From Pseudaestuariivita sp. (GTDB taxonomy: Bacteria > Pseudomonadota > Alphaproteobacteria > Rhodobacterales > Rhodobacteraceae): a DNA stretch of 10,089 bases. Positions 1 to 7,107 of this stretch are shown here, piece after piece (within the stretch, counting starts at the first letter, position 1; each line of letters begins with the position of its first letter). The stretch is taken from NCBI GenBank assembly GCA_020629995.1, contig JAHDCH010000082.1, forward strand, positions 1 to 10,089, in the 5' to 3' direction. The notes under the pieces were generated by a model that was not told where the DNA came from, ran no database searches, and worked only from the letters and a program-made list of their open reading frames with translations. The translations under genes were made by a program, and so were the position numbers.

Positions 1-914
1 TCGACGTTTTCCTGCGCGGTCTCGACCATCTCGACGGTCACGTCGTAGCGGCTACGGAAGGCGTCGATCACCTCGTTCACCAGCACCTCGGGTGCGCTGG
101 CCCCGGCGGTGATGCCCAGGCTGGCGATGCCATCGAGGGCGCGCCAGTCGATGTCGCCCGCGCGCTGGACCAGTTGCGCATAATCGCAGCCGCCGCGTGC
201 GCCGACCTCGACCAGACGTTTGGAATTGGACGAATTGGGCGCGCCCACCACCAGCAGCGCGTCGCATTTGGGGGCGATGGCCTTCACCGCCTCCTGACGG
301 TTGGTGGTGGCATAGCAGATGTCTTCCTTGTGCGGCCCGACGATGGCCGGGAACCGGGCCTGAAGCGCTGACACGATATCAGCGGTATCATCGACGCTGA
401 GCGTGGTCTGCGTCACGTAGGCCAGCGCCTGCGGATCGCGCACGTCCAGCGTTGCCACATCCTCGGCCGTTTCGACCAGCAGAACGTCGCCCTCGGGCAG
501 CTGCCCCATGGTGCCAATGGTTTCGGGATGTCCGGCATGGCCGATCATCACCATCTGCAGGCCGTTGTCGGCGTGGCGTTGTGCTTCGATGTGGACCTTG
601 CTGACCAGCGGGCAGGTGGCGTCCACATAGACCATCTCGCGCGCCTCGGCGGCGGCGGGCACCGATTTGGGCACACCGTGGGCCGAAAAGATGACAGGCC
701 GGTCGGGCGGGCATTCGTCCAGCTCTTCGACAAAGACGGCGCCCTTGTCGCGCAGGCCATCCACGACGAATTTGTTGTGCACGATCTCGTGCCGCACGTA
801 GACGGGCGCACCCCATTTATCGAGCGCCATCTCGACGATCTTGATCGCCCGGTCCACGCCGGCGCAGAACCCGCGCGGCGCGGCAAGATAGATGGTCAGG
901 GCCGGTTTGGTCAT
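1..914 (-). CDS. ispH: 4-hydroxy-3-methylbut-2-enyl diphosphate reductase (IspH/LytB), 3' end cut by window edge
   Basis: This is the terminal enzyme of the MEP pathway. It is a cytoplasmic [4Fe-4S] protein that reduces HMBPP to IPP and DMAPP. The frame is open for 304 codons to the window edge, so only a short C-terminal tail should be missing (the family is usually about 310-320 residues). The three cluster cysteines are visible: C17 in [10 protein letters not shown]101 in DATCPLV and C200 in [10 protein letters not shown]. Substrate-site residues also appear in their expected places: H42, H79, H129, the catalytic acid E131 in GHPETIG, T171 and the NSSNS stretch. The ATG at 914 is favoured by GGAGGTG six bases upstream (921-927) and by starting just before the first conserved motif. 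It follows the NYN gene on the same strand by 63 bp, so co-transcription is possible, although the gap also holds a TTGACA hexamer. No internal defect is seen. Confidence 0.97.
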   Translation of the reverse strand, partial: MTKPALTIYLAAPRGFCAGVDRAIKIVEMALDKWGAPVYVRHEIVHNKFVVDGLRDKGAVFVEELDECPPDRPVIFSAHGVPKSVPAAAEAREMVYVDATCPLVSKVHIEAQRHADNGLQMVMIGHAGHPETIGTMGQLPEGDVLLVETAEDVATLDVRDPQALAYVTQTTLSVDDTADIVSALQARFPAIVGPHKEDICYATTNRQEAVKAIAPKCDALLVVGAPNSSNSKRLVEVGARGGCDYAQLVQRAGDIDWRALDGIASLGITAGASAPEVLVNEVIDAFRSRYDVTVEMVETAQENV

Positions 915-932
915 CAGGCACACCTCCGTTGT

Positions 933-961
933 CCATCAAGTTAGACGGATCGCGCTGTCAA
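933..961 (-). promoter_or_regulatory. Possible promoter for ispH
   Basis: On the minus strand a perfect TTGACA -35 hexamer (956-961) is followed after 17 bp by TGATGG (933-938). The -10 match is poor. The location between the NYN stop and the ispH Shine-Dalgarno (921-927) fits an internal promoter that would let ispH be transcribed apart from the upstream gene. This is inference from consensus only. Confidence 0.3.
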
Positions 962-977
962 CTCCAGTGGGCTTTGT

Positions 978-1550
978 TCAGGCGCCGGCGGCCTGCGGTT
1001 CACGGTCGCTGACCTGCGGTTCGCGCGGTGGGCGGCCGATCACATCTTTCAGCTCTTCCAGCTCGATAAAGTTGTCGGCCTGGCGGCGCAGTTCATCTGC
1101 GATCATCGGCGGAGACGACCGGATCGTCGACACGACCGACACGCGCACGCCCTGACGCTGCAGGCTTTCGACCAGCGGGCGGAAATCGCCATCGCCCGAG
1201 AACAGCACGATGTGGTCCACGCGCGGCGCCAGCTCCATGGCATCCACCGTCAATTCGATGTCCATGTTGCCCTTGACCTTACGGCGGCCTTGGCTGTCGG
1301 TGTATTCCTTGGCCGGTTTGGTGACCATGGTAAACCCGTTGTAATGCAGCCAGTCGACCAGCGGCCGAATGGGCGAATATTCGTCATTCTCGAGCAGGGC
1401 GGTATAGTAGAATGCACGCAGCATCTTGCCGCGCCGCACAAATTCCTGCCGAAGAAGCTTGTAGTCGATGTCAAATCCAAGAGCTTTGGCGGCTGCGTAC
1501 AGATTCGAACCATCGATGAACAGCGCAAGCCGTTCGTCTTTGTAAAACAT
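978..1550 (-). CDS. NYN domain (LabA/DUF88 family) putative ribonuclease
   Basis: This 190-aa protein has a single NYN (PIN-like) fold, a family of metal-dependent nucleases or RNA-processing proteins whose substrates are mostly unknown. The acidic metal-site residues are all present: D13 in LFIDGSNLY, D97 in GNMDIELTVD, D103, and D120/D122 in the FSGDGDF motif. R155-E166 forms a charged C-terminal helix, followed by a short Pro/Arg-rich tail. The frame stays open 23 codons further upstream, but the ATG at 1550 is preferred: GGAAGGAC lies just upstream and the conserved domain begins within ten residues, whereas the upstream codons encode His/Ser/Gly-rich non-conserved sequence. It lies directly upstream of ispH and divergent from folK. 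The family assignment is firm; the biological role is not known from sequence. Confidence 0.9.
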   Translation of the reverse strand: MFYKDERLALFIDGSNLYAAAKALGFDIDYKLLRQEFVRRGKMLRAFYYTALLENDEYSPIRPLVDWLHYNGFTMVTKPAKEYTDSQGRRKVKGNMDIELTVDAMELAPRVDHIVLFSGDGDFRPLVESLQRQGVRVSVVSTIRSSPPMIADELRRQADNFIELEELKDVIGRPPREPQVSDREPQAAGA

Positions 1551-1683
1551 AAATTGTCCTTCCGAATGCGGGCCGCCGCCCCGTGAGTGTGAGTGGTGAG
1601 TTACGGCGAACCGACGCAATAGCTAGGGTTTGAGACAAAATCGCGCAAGACACAATGAGTATAGAAAGGTTAACCAACGGTAC
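1551..1683. promoter_or_regulatory. Divergent intergenic region between the NYN gene and folK
   Basis: These 133 bp must hold the start signals for both flanking genes and are visibly more A/T-rich at 1615-1680 than their surroundings. A TATAGA hexamer (1660-1665) could be a plus-strand -10, but no good -35 is placed for it. A TTGAGA at 1630-1635 has no good -10. On the minus strand TTGCGC and TAGCTA are 17 bp apart, also a weak pair. There are three copies of GTGAGT at 1583, 1589 and 1596, and an 8-bp palindrome GGTTAACC at 1668-1675. Which elements are functional cannot be decided from sequence alone. Confidence 0.45.
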
Positions 1684-2247
1684 ATGACGGATCAAGAATG
1701 CTTGATTGCGCTGGGCGCGAACCTGCCGTTTGGCGACGGACCCCCGGTTGAAACCTGTCGCCACGCGCTGATTGCCTTGGCCGCGCGCGGCGTGGAGTTG
1801 CGGCGCATCAGCCGCTTTTTCCGGACGCCGGCCTTTCCCGCAGGTTCTGGCCCGGACTATGTAAATGCCGCCTTTTCAATGCGCTGGTCCGGTTCGCCCG
1901 AGGCTCTGCTGGCGCTGCTACAAGAGGTGGAACAGGCATTTGAGCGCACCCGCGAGGTGCGCTGGGGCGCCAGGACACTGGATCTGGACATTCTGGCCAT
2001 GGGCGCGAGCGTCGTTCCTGACGCAGCGTCCGTCCGCGCATGGATGGACCTGGCCCCGGAAAACCAGGCGAATCGCGTGCCGGGCAGGCTGTTGATCCCG
2101 CATCCGCGAATGCAGGATCGGGGCTTTGTGCTGGTGCCGCTGTGCGACATCGCACCGGGCTGGCGGCACCCGTTGCTGGACCAAACCGCGGCCGCGATGC
2201 TGGCCGCGCTGGACCCGGGCGACCTGGCCGGGGTCAAACCGCTGTGA
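1684..2247 (+). CDS. folK: 2-amino-4-hydroxy-6-hydroxymethyldihydropteridine pyrophosphokinase (HPPK)
   Basis: This 187-aa cytoplasmic enzyme of folate synthesis transfers pyrophosphate from ATP to 6-hydroxymethyl-7,8-dihydropterin, supplying the substrate of dihydropteroate synthase. The N-terminal LIALGANLPFG, the FFRTPAFP loop (45-52), DYVNAAFSM, and the family signature RWGARTLDLDIL (93-104) with the two Mg-binding aspartates D100 and D102 are all visible. The late HPRMQDRGFVLVPL block completes the fold. The frame is open 18 codons further upstream, but the ATG at 1684 is chosen because homology starts at once after it. AGAAAGG (1663-1669) is the only Shine-Dalgarno-like sequence and lies about 14 bp away, longer than usual, so initiation may be weak. 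No other folate gene is adjacent. Confidence 0.95.
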   Translation: MTDQECLIALGANLPFGDGPPVETCRHALIALAARGVELRRISRFFRTPAFPAGSGPDYVNAAFSMRWSGSPEALLALLQEVEQAFERTREVRWGARTLDLDILAMGASVVPDAASVRAWMDLAPENQANRVPGRLLIPHPRMQDRGFVLVPLCDIAPGWRHPLLDQTAAAMLAALDPGDLAGVKPL

Positions 2248-2264
2248 CGCCCGGCAATGGGCGC

Positions 2265-2293
2265 TTGTAAATCACTGGGAATGCGACTATCTG
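2265..2293 (+). promoter_or_regulatory. Probable promoter of rpoZ
   Basis: TTGTAA (2265-2270) and TATCTG (2288-2293) are separated by exactly 17 bp, 36 bp upstream of the rpoZ ATG. Both hexamers match the housekeeping sigma consensus at the most conserved positions (TTG and TAT). It lies in the 82-bp gap after folK, which is consistent with rpoZ heading its own transcript. Confidence 0.5.
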
Positions 2294-2329
2294 AGGCCTC
2301 TCATCCGATGAGCGAGACAGGAGTTTCCC

Positions 2330-2683
2330 ATGGCCCGTGTGACGGTCGAAGATTGCGTTGACAAGGTTCCGAACCGGTTCGAACTGGTCATGCTTGCCGC
2401 GCACCGTGCGCGCGAGATTTCGTCGGGCGCGCCGATCACCGTGGACCGCGACAACGACAAGAACCCCGTCGTGTCGCTGCGCGAGATCGCGGATGAAACC
2501 CAATCGGTCGACGAACTGCGCGAGCGGCTGATCGAATCGAACCAGACCCAGATCGAGGTTGACGAGCCCGAAGAGGACTCGATGGCGCTTCTGATGGGGT
2601 CCGAGCCGGACAAGCCCGCCGAAGACGACATGTCGGAAGAAAACCTTCTGCGCCAGCTGATGCAGGCTCAGGAGCGGGGATAA
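2330..2683 (+). CDS. rpoZ: DNA-directed RNA polymerase omega subunit
   Basis: This 117-aa small subunit assists folding and assembly of beta-prime and contributes to an alarmone-binding site on RNA polymerase. The N-terminal half carries the conserved [20 protein letters not shown] start, the [11 protein letters not shown] helix, and [12 protein letters not shown] (about 44-55). The C-terminal half is a highly acidic extension (EVDEPEEDS and following) of the kind seen in alphaproteobacterial omegas, which are longer than the 91-aa enterobacterial form. AGGAG sits eight bases upstream of the ATG. The gene is followed 51 bp later by rsh, a common bacterial pairing (rpoZ-spoT) that links polymerase and (p)ppGpp metabolism. 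The MAR residues needed for ppGpp contact at the omega/beta-prime interface in Escherichia coli are retained. Confidence 0.97.
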   Translation: MARVTVEDCVDKVPNRFELVMLAAHRAREISSGAPITVDRDNDKNPVVSLREIADETQSVDELRERLIESNQTQIEVDEPEEDSMALLMGSEPDKPAEDDMSEENLLRQLMQAQERG

Positions 2684-2685
2684 GC

Positions 2686-2710
2686 CGGGGCGCCCTTGCG
2701 GCGTGCCCCG
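2686..2710 (+). other. GC-rich hairpin between rpoZ and rsh
   Basis: CGGGGC (2686-2691) pairs with GCCCCG (2705-2710), and GCC (2692-2694) pairs with GGC (2700-2702), leaving a CTTGC loop and a two-base GT bulge. It begins two bases after the rpoZ stop codon and has no following T run, so it is not a typical intrinsic terminator. It might stabilise or process the rpoZ 3' end, or reduce read-through into rsh. Confidence 0.4.
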
Positions 2711-2734
2711 CGATCTGGTTGAGGGCAGGAAGGC

Positions 2735-4867
2735 ATGATTTCGGTCGACGATCTTCTCGCCCTCGTCCGAACCTATAACCCGAAAACCAACGAAGCGCTG
2801 ATCCGTGACGCATATGCCTATGGTCACGAGATGCACGATGGCCAGATGCGCCAGTCGGGCGAGCCGTATTTCACGCATCCCGTGGCCGTCGCAGCGATTC
2901 TCACCCAGCAGCACCTTGATGATGCCACGCTGATCACGGCGCTGCTGCACGACACGATCGAAGACACCCGGTCCACCTATTCCGAGGTGGCGGACCGATT
3001 TGGCAAAGAGATTGCCGATCTGGTCGATGGCGTGACCAAGCTGACCAACCTGCAGCTGTCGTCGTCCGAAACCAAGCAGGCCGAGAATTTTCGCAAGCTG
3101 TTCATCGCCATGTCCCGCGACATGCGCGTGATCCTCGTCAAGCTGGCCGACCGTCTGCACAACATGCGCACCATCCGCGCGATGCGCGCCGAAAAGCAGG
3201 CGCAAAAGGCGCGCGAGACGATGGACATCTACGCCCCGCTCGCGGGCCGCATGGGCATGCAGTGGATGCGCGAAGAGCTCGAGGACCTGTCGTTCCGCGT
3301 GCTGAACCCCGAGGCGCGCAATTCGATCATCCGTCGTTTCATCACGCTGCAACGCGAAACCGGCGACGTGATGCAAAAGATCACCCGCGACATGCGCGCC
3401 GAACTCGAAGGCGCGCAGGTCGAGGCCGAGGTCTTTGGCCGCGCGAAAAAGCCCTATTCGATCTGGCGCAAGATGGAAGAAAAGGGCATCGGCTTTTCCC
3501 GTCTCAGCGACATCTACGGATTTCGCATCCTCACCACCACCGAAGAGGATTGCTATCGCGCGTTGGGCGCAATCCATCAGCGCTGGCGCGCCGTGCCGGG
3601 GCGGTTCAAGGATTACATCAGCCAGCCCAAATCCAACGGCTACCGGTCGATCCACACCACGGTGTCGGGCCGTGACGGCAAGCGGGTCGAGGTGCAGATC
3701 CGCACCCGCCAGATGCACGATGTGGCCGAAACCGGCGTGGCGGCGCACTGGTCCTACCGGGATGGTGTGCGCACCGAAAACCCCTTTGCCGTGGACCCGG
3801 CCAAGTGGATCGCCCAGCTGACCGAAAGCTTTGATGCCGAGGATGACCACGAGGAATTCCTCGAGGCGGTCAAGCTCGAGATGTATTCCGACCAGGTGTT
3901 CTGCTTCACGCCCAAGGGGGACGTGGTCAAGCTGCCCCGCGGGGCGACGCCCCTCGACTTTGCGTATGCGATCCACACCCGGATCGGTGCGGCCTGCGTC
4001 GGGGCGAAGGTGGACGGGATCCGCGTGCCGCTCTGGACCCGGATCAAGAATGGCCAGTCGGTCACCATCATCACCGCCGAAGGCCAGGTGCCGCAGGCGA
4101 CATGGCTCGACATCGCCACCACCGGCAAGGCGCGCGCTGCGATCCGCAAGGCGCTGCGCGAAGTGGACCGCGAGAAGTTCATCCGCCTCGGCGGCGAGGT
4201 CGTGCGCTCGGCCTTCCAGTCGATCGGGCGCAAGGCCACCGACAAGGCGCTGACAAGCGCAGCGCGCACCTTGCGGCTCAAGAACATCGACGATCTGCTG
4301 GGCCGCGTCGGCAGTGGCGAGATGACCGCCGCCGAGATCGTGCGCGCCGTCTATCCCGACCTCGCGCCCGATGAGCGGGATGAAATCGAAAGCGCGCGCG
4401 CGGTGATCGGGCTTGAACCGGGCCAGGCGTTCGAGCGTGCCAATTGCTGTCAGCCGCTGCCGGGCGAGCGGATTGTCGGCATCGCGGTACGCGGGCGCGG
4501 CGCTGTGGTGCACGGCATCGATTGCGAGGCGCTTGAACGCTATGACGATCAGCCCTCGCGCTGGATCGACCTGCACTGGCAGGAAGGGCGCCACCCGGCC
4601 GCCTATTCGGTCACGCTGGATGTGGTGATCGGCAATGACGCGGGCGTGCTGGGCCGTGTCTGTACGCTGGTGGGTGAACGCAAGGCCAACATTTCCGACC
4701 TGCAATTCGTGGACCGCAAACCCGATTTCTTTCGCCTCATGCTGACCGTTGACCTGAGCGACGCGCAGCATCTGCATTCGCTTTTGTCCGTTCTCGAAGC
4801 CGAAGAGCATGTCGCCGAAGTGTCGCGCCACCGCGACCCGGCCCGCGCCTTGTCGGGGGCGGCCTGA
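2735..4867 (+). CDS. rsh: Bifunctional (p)ppGpp synthetase/hydrolase (RelA/SpoT homologue, Rsh)
   Basis: This 710-aa long Rsh makes (p)ppGpp from ATP and GTP/GDP and hydrolyses it, setting the stringent response. The order is HD hydrolase (about 25-150), synthetase (about 235-345), TGS (about 385-447), a conserved-cysteine region around C571-C572 (ANCCQPLPGE), and a C-terminal ACT domain (about 625-705). The hydrolase metal residues H48, H72-D73 (LLHDTIEDT) and D139 (LADRLHNMRT) are intact. The synthetase carries RFKD at 290-293; this RxKD motif marks bifunctional Rel/SpoT enzymes, in contrast to the ExDD of hydrolase-dead RelA. SDIYGFRIL, SNGYRSIHT and EVQIRT are also present. AGGAAGG immediately precedes the ATG. 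It is probably the main alarmone enzyme of this organism, since alphaproteobacteria usually carry a single long Rsh; I cannot verify that here. Confidence 0.97.
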   Translation: MISVDDLLALVRTYNPKTNEALIRDAYAYGHEMHDGQMRQSGEPYFTHPVAVAAILTQQHLDDATLITALLHDTIEDTRSTYSEVADRFGKEIADLVDGVTKLTNLQLSSSETKQAENFRKLFIAMSRDMRVILVKLADRLHNMRTIRAMRAEKQAQKARETMDIYAPLAGRMGMQWMREELEDLSFRVLNPEARNSIIRRFITLQRETGDVMQKITRDMRAELEGAQVEAEVFGRAKKPYSIWRKMEEKGIGFSRLSDIYGFRILTTTEEDCYRALGAIHQRWRAVPGRFKDYISQPKSNGYRSIHTTVSGRDGKRVEVQIRTRQMHDVAETGVAAHWSYRDGVRTENPFAVDPAKWIAQLTESFDAEDDHEEFLEAVKLEMYSDQVFCFTPKGDVVKLPRGATPLDFAYAIHTRIGAACVGAKVDGIRVPLWTRIKNGQSVTIITAEGQVPQATWLDIATTGKARAAIRKALREVDREKFIRLGGEVVRSAFQSIGRKATDKALTSAARTLRLKNIDDLLGRVGSGEMTAAEIVRAVYPDLAPDERDEIESARAVIGLEPGQAFERANCCQPLPGERIVGIAVRGRGAVVHGIDCEALERYDDQPSRWIDLHWQEGRHPAAYSVTLDVVIGNDAGVLGRVCTLVGERKANISDLQFVDRKPDFFRLMLTVDLSDAQHLHSLLSVLEAEEHVAEVSRHRDPARALSGAA

Positions 4868-4868
4868 C

Positions 4869-5537
4869 ATGGTGTTCAAGCGGCGCGACAAGAAAAGCTG
4901 GGGGCGCTGGGCGCTCGAGCTGCTATGGCCCAAGGGCGGCTGGGCGCGCGCGGCGAAATACGTCAAGCACCGGTTGCGGCGGCTGCCCGACAGCCCCGAA
5001 CGCATCAGCCGCGGCATCTGGGCGGGCCTGTTCACCACCTTCACGCCTTTCTACGGGCTGCATTTCGTCGTGGCCGCGGCCATCGCGCTGGTGATGCGGG
5101 GCAACGTGCTGGCATCGCTTTTGGCGACCTTCTTTGGCAATCCGCTGACCTATGTGCCGATTGGCGTCGTGTCGCTGCAGACCGGCTATTTTGTGTTGGG
5201 GATCAAGCCCGAGGACCGGATCGAAGGGTCGATCGGGCGCAAGTTCGTCAAGGCGGGCGAAGACCTGTGGCACAACCTGACCGCGCCCTTTACCGGCGCG
5301 CGCGCCGATTGGCACGGGCTCAGCACCTTTTACCAGGAGGTGTTCTTTCCCTACCTGATCGGGGGGATCATGCCGGGGATCATCGTGGCGACGGTGGGCT
5401 ATTACCTGTCGATCCCGGTGATCCGCGCCTACAAGACGCGTCGCAAGGGCCTGCTGAAAGACAAGCTGGACGCGCTGCGTGCCAAGGCCACCGCCAAGAA
5501 GGCGGGCAGCGAACAGCAGCAGGGCAACGACAACTGA
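4869..5537 (+). CDS. DUF2062 family inner-membrane protein
   Basis: This 222-aa protein has a strongly basic N-terminus (KRRDKK, then KHRLRRLP), a hydrophobic block at about 49-76, a second at about 79-111 containing the family hallmark FFGNPLTYVP, and a third at about 158-185 (FPYLIGGIMPGIIVATVGYY). It ends in a Lys/Arg-rich then Gln/Asn-rich cytoplasmic-type tail. The GxxxGLFTTFTPFYGLH segment (about 49-65) is also typical of DUF2062. The function of the family is unknown. The ATG at 4869 begins one base after the rsh stop, so translation is likely coupled. The frame stays open for 20 more codons inside rsh, but that stretch is Arg/Pro-rich rsh shadow. The tight linkage to rsh suggests a co-expressed role, not proof of a functional tie. 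Confidence 0.9.
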   Translation: MVFKRRDKKSWGRWALELLWPKGGWARAAKYVKHRLRRLPDSPERISRGIWAGLFTTFTPFYGLHFVVAAAIALVMRGNVLASLLATFFGNPLTYVPIGVVSLQTGYFVLGIKPEDRIEGSIGRKFVKAGEDLWHNLTAPFTGARADWHGLSTFYQEVFFPYLIGGIMPGIIVATVGYYLSIPVIRAYKTRRKGLLKDKLDALRAKATAKKAGSEQQQGNDN

Positions 5538-5636
5538 CACCTGCGGCGCTGCACCACGTGAACCGGGGTCGCTTTGCGGGTTGAACCGCCGGGTGTGGCC
5601 CCCGACAATGCCCCGAACCGTGGACCGGAGACTGAC

Positions 5637-6398
5637 ATGACCACGCCCAAAGATCACAGCCGCCCCTTGCGCCTTGGCGTCAACATCGACCACGTCGCCA
5701 CCGTGCGCAATGCGCGCGGCGGCCCGGTGCCCGATCCCGTGCGCGCCGCGCTGATGGCCGCCGAGGCGGGCGCAGATGGCATCACCGCGCACCTGCGCGA
5801 AGACCGGCGCCATATCCGCGACGCCGACATCGAGGCGCTGATGGAGCATCTGACCGTCCCGCTGAACTTTGAGATGGCCGCAACCGACGAGATGCAGCAA
5901 ATCGCCCTGCGCCACGTCCCCCACGCGGTCTGTCTTGTCCCCGAAAAGCGCGAAGAGCGCACGACCGAGGGCGGGCTGGACGTGCTGCGCGACGACAACC
6001 GGCTGGCGCACTACATCGCGCCGCTGCGCGAGGCGGGCTGCCGGGTGTCGATCTTTATCGCCGCCGACAAGGATCAGATCACCGCCGCCCATCGCATTGG
6101 CGCGCAGGTGATCGAACTGCACACCGGCGCCTATTGCGAAGCGGTGATCGAAGGCGACACCGCCACCCGCGATCACGAGCTGGCGCAGATGGTCGAGATG
6201 GCCGCCTATGCGGACAGTCTGGGGCTTGAGGTGCATGCCGGTCACGGCCTGACCTATGACGATGTCGGCCCTGTTGCGGCGATCCCGCAGGTGGTCGAGC
6301 TGAACATCGGCCATTTCCTGATCGGCGAGAGCATCTTTCGCGGGCTTGGCCCTGCCATCGCCGAAATGCGCGCGCGCATGGACGCGGTGCGCGGGTGA
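5637..6398 (+). CDS. pdxJ: Pyridoxine 5'-phosphate synthase
   Basis: This 253-aa TIM-barrel enzyme condenses 1-deoxyxylulose 5-phosphate with 3-amino-2-oxopropyl phosphate to form pyridoxine 5'-phosphate, the closing step of DXP-dependent vitamin B6 synthesis. [14 protein letters not shown] (17-30), [10 protein letters not shown] with H52, NFEMAAT with E79, and [11 protein letters not shown] with H203 match the substrate- and proton-transfer residues of the family. The phosphate-binding end [12 protein letters not shown] (223-234) is intact. The ATG at 5637 has GGAG a few bases upstream and precedes the conserved start by ten residues; a longer reading from 5574 would add a non-conserved Pro-rich leader. 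It follows DUF2062 by 99 bp with no clear promoter or terminator between. DXP is also the precursor of the MEP pathway that ends with IspH, but the two genes are on opposite strands here. Confidence 0.97.
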   Translation: MTTPKDHSRPLRLGVNIDHVATVRNARGGPVPDPVRAALMAAEAGADGITAHLREDRRHIRDADIEALMEHLTVPLNFEMAATDEMQQIALRHVPHAVCLVPEKREERTTEGGLDVLRDDNRLAHYIAPLREAGCRVSIFIAADKDQITAAHRIGAQVIELHTGAYCEAVIEGDTATRDHELAQMVEMAAYADSLGLEVHAGHGLTYDDVGPVAAIPQVVELNIGHFLIGESIFRGLGPAIAEMRARMDAVRG

Positions 6399-6446
6399 TC
6401 TGACAGGCTGTGTTGCTGCGCCTCGCGCACCGGAGGCCGATAAGGC

Positions 6447-6472
6447 CGCGCTGGCGGGAGTAATGCAGCGCG
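6447..6472 (+). other. Hairpin enclosing a ribosome-binding site and ATG
   Basis: CGCGCTG (6447-6453) and CAGCGCG (6466-6472) form a perfect 7-bp GC-rich stem. The 12-nt loop GCGGGAGTAATG contains a GGGAG and an ATG five to six bases apart. In RNA the start of the small ORF at 6463 would be presented in the loop. GC-rich DNA makes such stems fairly often by chance. Confidence 0.35.
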
Positions 6473-6666
6473 TCTGTCCATGGCCCCATCGCGGTTCCGA
6501 GACCAGGACGTCGGGCGACGCCTGCCGCTTTGTGTTCAACGCGGCTGACGCAGGGGCTTTGGCAGGCTATGCTGTCGACCCAGAGCACAGAGCGCTGGGC
6601 GCAAGGCCGGTGGCGATGCGCACGGGCGGCGCGGACAGGATCCGCGTCTGCGATCTGGATATCTGA
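6463..6666 (+). CDS. Doubtful small ORF (67 aa) between pdxJ and acpS
   Basis: An ATG with GGGAG five bases upstream opens a 67-codon frame ending TGA at 6664-6666, 24 bp before acpS and in the same frame as acpS. The C-terminal half (AADAGALAGYAVDPEHRALG and onward to IRVCDLDI) reads like ordinary protein. The N-terminal half is rich in Arg, Cys and Pro and reads like random GC-rich translation. About 24% of its codons end in A or T, more than I see in the neighbours, and it uses the rare AGA and AGG codons several times. No family is recognised. It may be a real small gene, the remnant of one, or chance. It is listed because it is the only coding candidate in an otherwise empty 292-bp gap. 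Confidence 0.25.
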   Translation: MQRVCPWPHRGSETRTSGDACRFVFNAADAGALAGYAVDPEHRALGARPVAMRTGGADRIRVCDLDI

Positions 6667-6690
6667 CGGCAGGGAGGCTGCAGCGCGCAT

Positions 6691-7107
6691 ATGATCCTGG
6701 GTATCGGCACCGATCTGGCGAATATCGACCGCATTGCCGGCACGCTGGACCGGTTTGGCGACCGTTTTCGCAACCGCGTGTTCACCGAAACAGAACAAGC
6801 CAAGGCAGAACGCCGCGCCGACACGCCCGGCACCTATGCCAAACGCTGGGCCGCCAAAGAAGCCTGCTCCAAGGCGCTGGGCACAGGCCTGCGCATGGGC
6901 ATCGCGTGGAAGGACATGGCCGTCAGCAACCTGAAAACCGGTCAGCCCGTGATGCATGTGACCGGCTGGGCCGCTGAGCGGCTTGCCAGCATGACGCCGC
7001 CAGGCCACGAAGCCATTATCCATGTCACCCTGACCGACGATCACCCCTGGGCGCAGGCCTTTGTGGTGATCGAAGCTCGCCCCCTGGCCAAAGGAGACCG
7101 ATCATGA
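6691..7107 (+). CDS. acpS: Holo-[acyl-carrier-protein] synthase
   Basis: This 138-aa enzyme transfers 4'-phosphopantetheine from CoA to the serine of acyl carrier protein, activating fatty-acid synthesis. The AcpS hallmarks are present: [15 protein letters not shown] at the N-terminus with Mg-ligand D8, [10 protein letters not shown] (31-40), and [15 protein letters not shown] (52-66) with Mg-ligand E57 and the CoA-contacting lysines. The length is normal for the alphaproteobacterial form. The ATG at 6691 is fixed by the conserved MILGIGTD start; GGGAGG lies 13 bp upstream, a long spacing. The stop overlaps the start of the next gene as ATGA (7104-7107). The usual alphaproteobacterial order continues with lepB and rnc, which are found one gene further on. 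Confidence 0.96.
   Translation: MILGIGTDLANIDRIAGTLDRFGDRFRNRVFTETEQAKAERRADTPGTYAKRWAAKEACSKALGTGLRMGIAWKDMAVSNLKTGQPVMHVTGWAAERLASMTPPGHEAIIHVTLTDDHPWAQAFVVIEARPLAKGDRS

Larger units (their letters stand above)
6399..6690. other. pdxJ-acpS intergenic interval (292 bp)
   Basis: This interval is long compared with the near-zero gaps elsewhere in the run. It contains one candidate small ORF (6463-6666) and a hairpin at 6447-6472. A short GGCC-GATAA-GGCC repeat lies at 6435-6447. No convincing promoter or terminator is seen. A GGGAGG at 6672-6677 probably serves acpS. The interval may hold the remains of a lost gene or a leader RNA. Confidence 0.5.

Noticed and set aside
1668..1686. Possible CtrA site around TTAACC before folK
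   Set aside because: Only one half-site is present; seven bases further on there is TACA, not the second TTAA.
2234..5044. A 936-codon open frame on the minus strand opposite rpoZ/rsh
   Set aside because: Its codons are in exact register with the rsh codons, so it would be stopped only where rsh uses TTA, CTA or TCA. These are rare in such GC-rich genes. The product is His/Arg/Asp-rich with no recognisable motif, while rsh shows full domain architecture.
4923..6539. A 538-codon minus-strand open frame opposite DUF2062 and pdxJ
   Set aside because: It is again codon-register aligned with both real genes, which lie in the same frame. It is explained by their codon bias; the product is low-complexity and unrecognisable.
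6079..7044. A 321-codon minus-strand open frame spanning pdxJ, the gap and acpS
   Set aside because: It is codon-aligned with acpS and made of Arg/His/Pro-rich sequence. It does cross the 292-bp gap, but has no ribosome-binding site or family signal.
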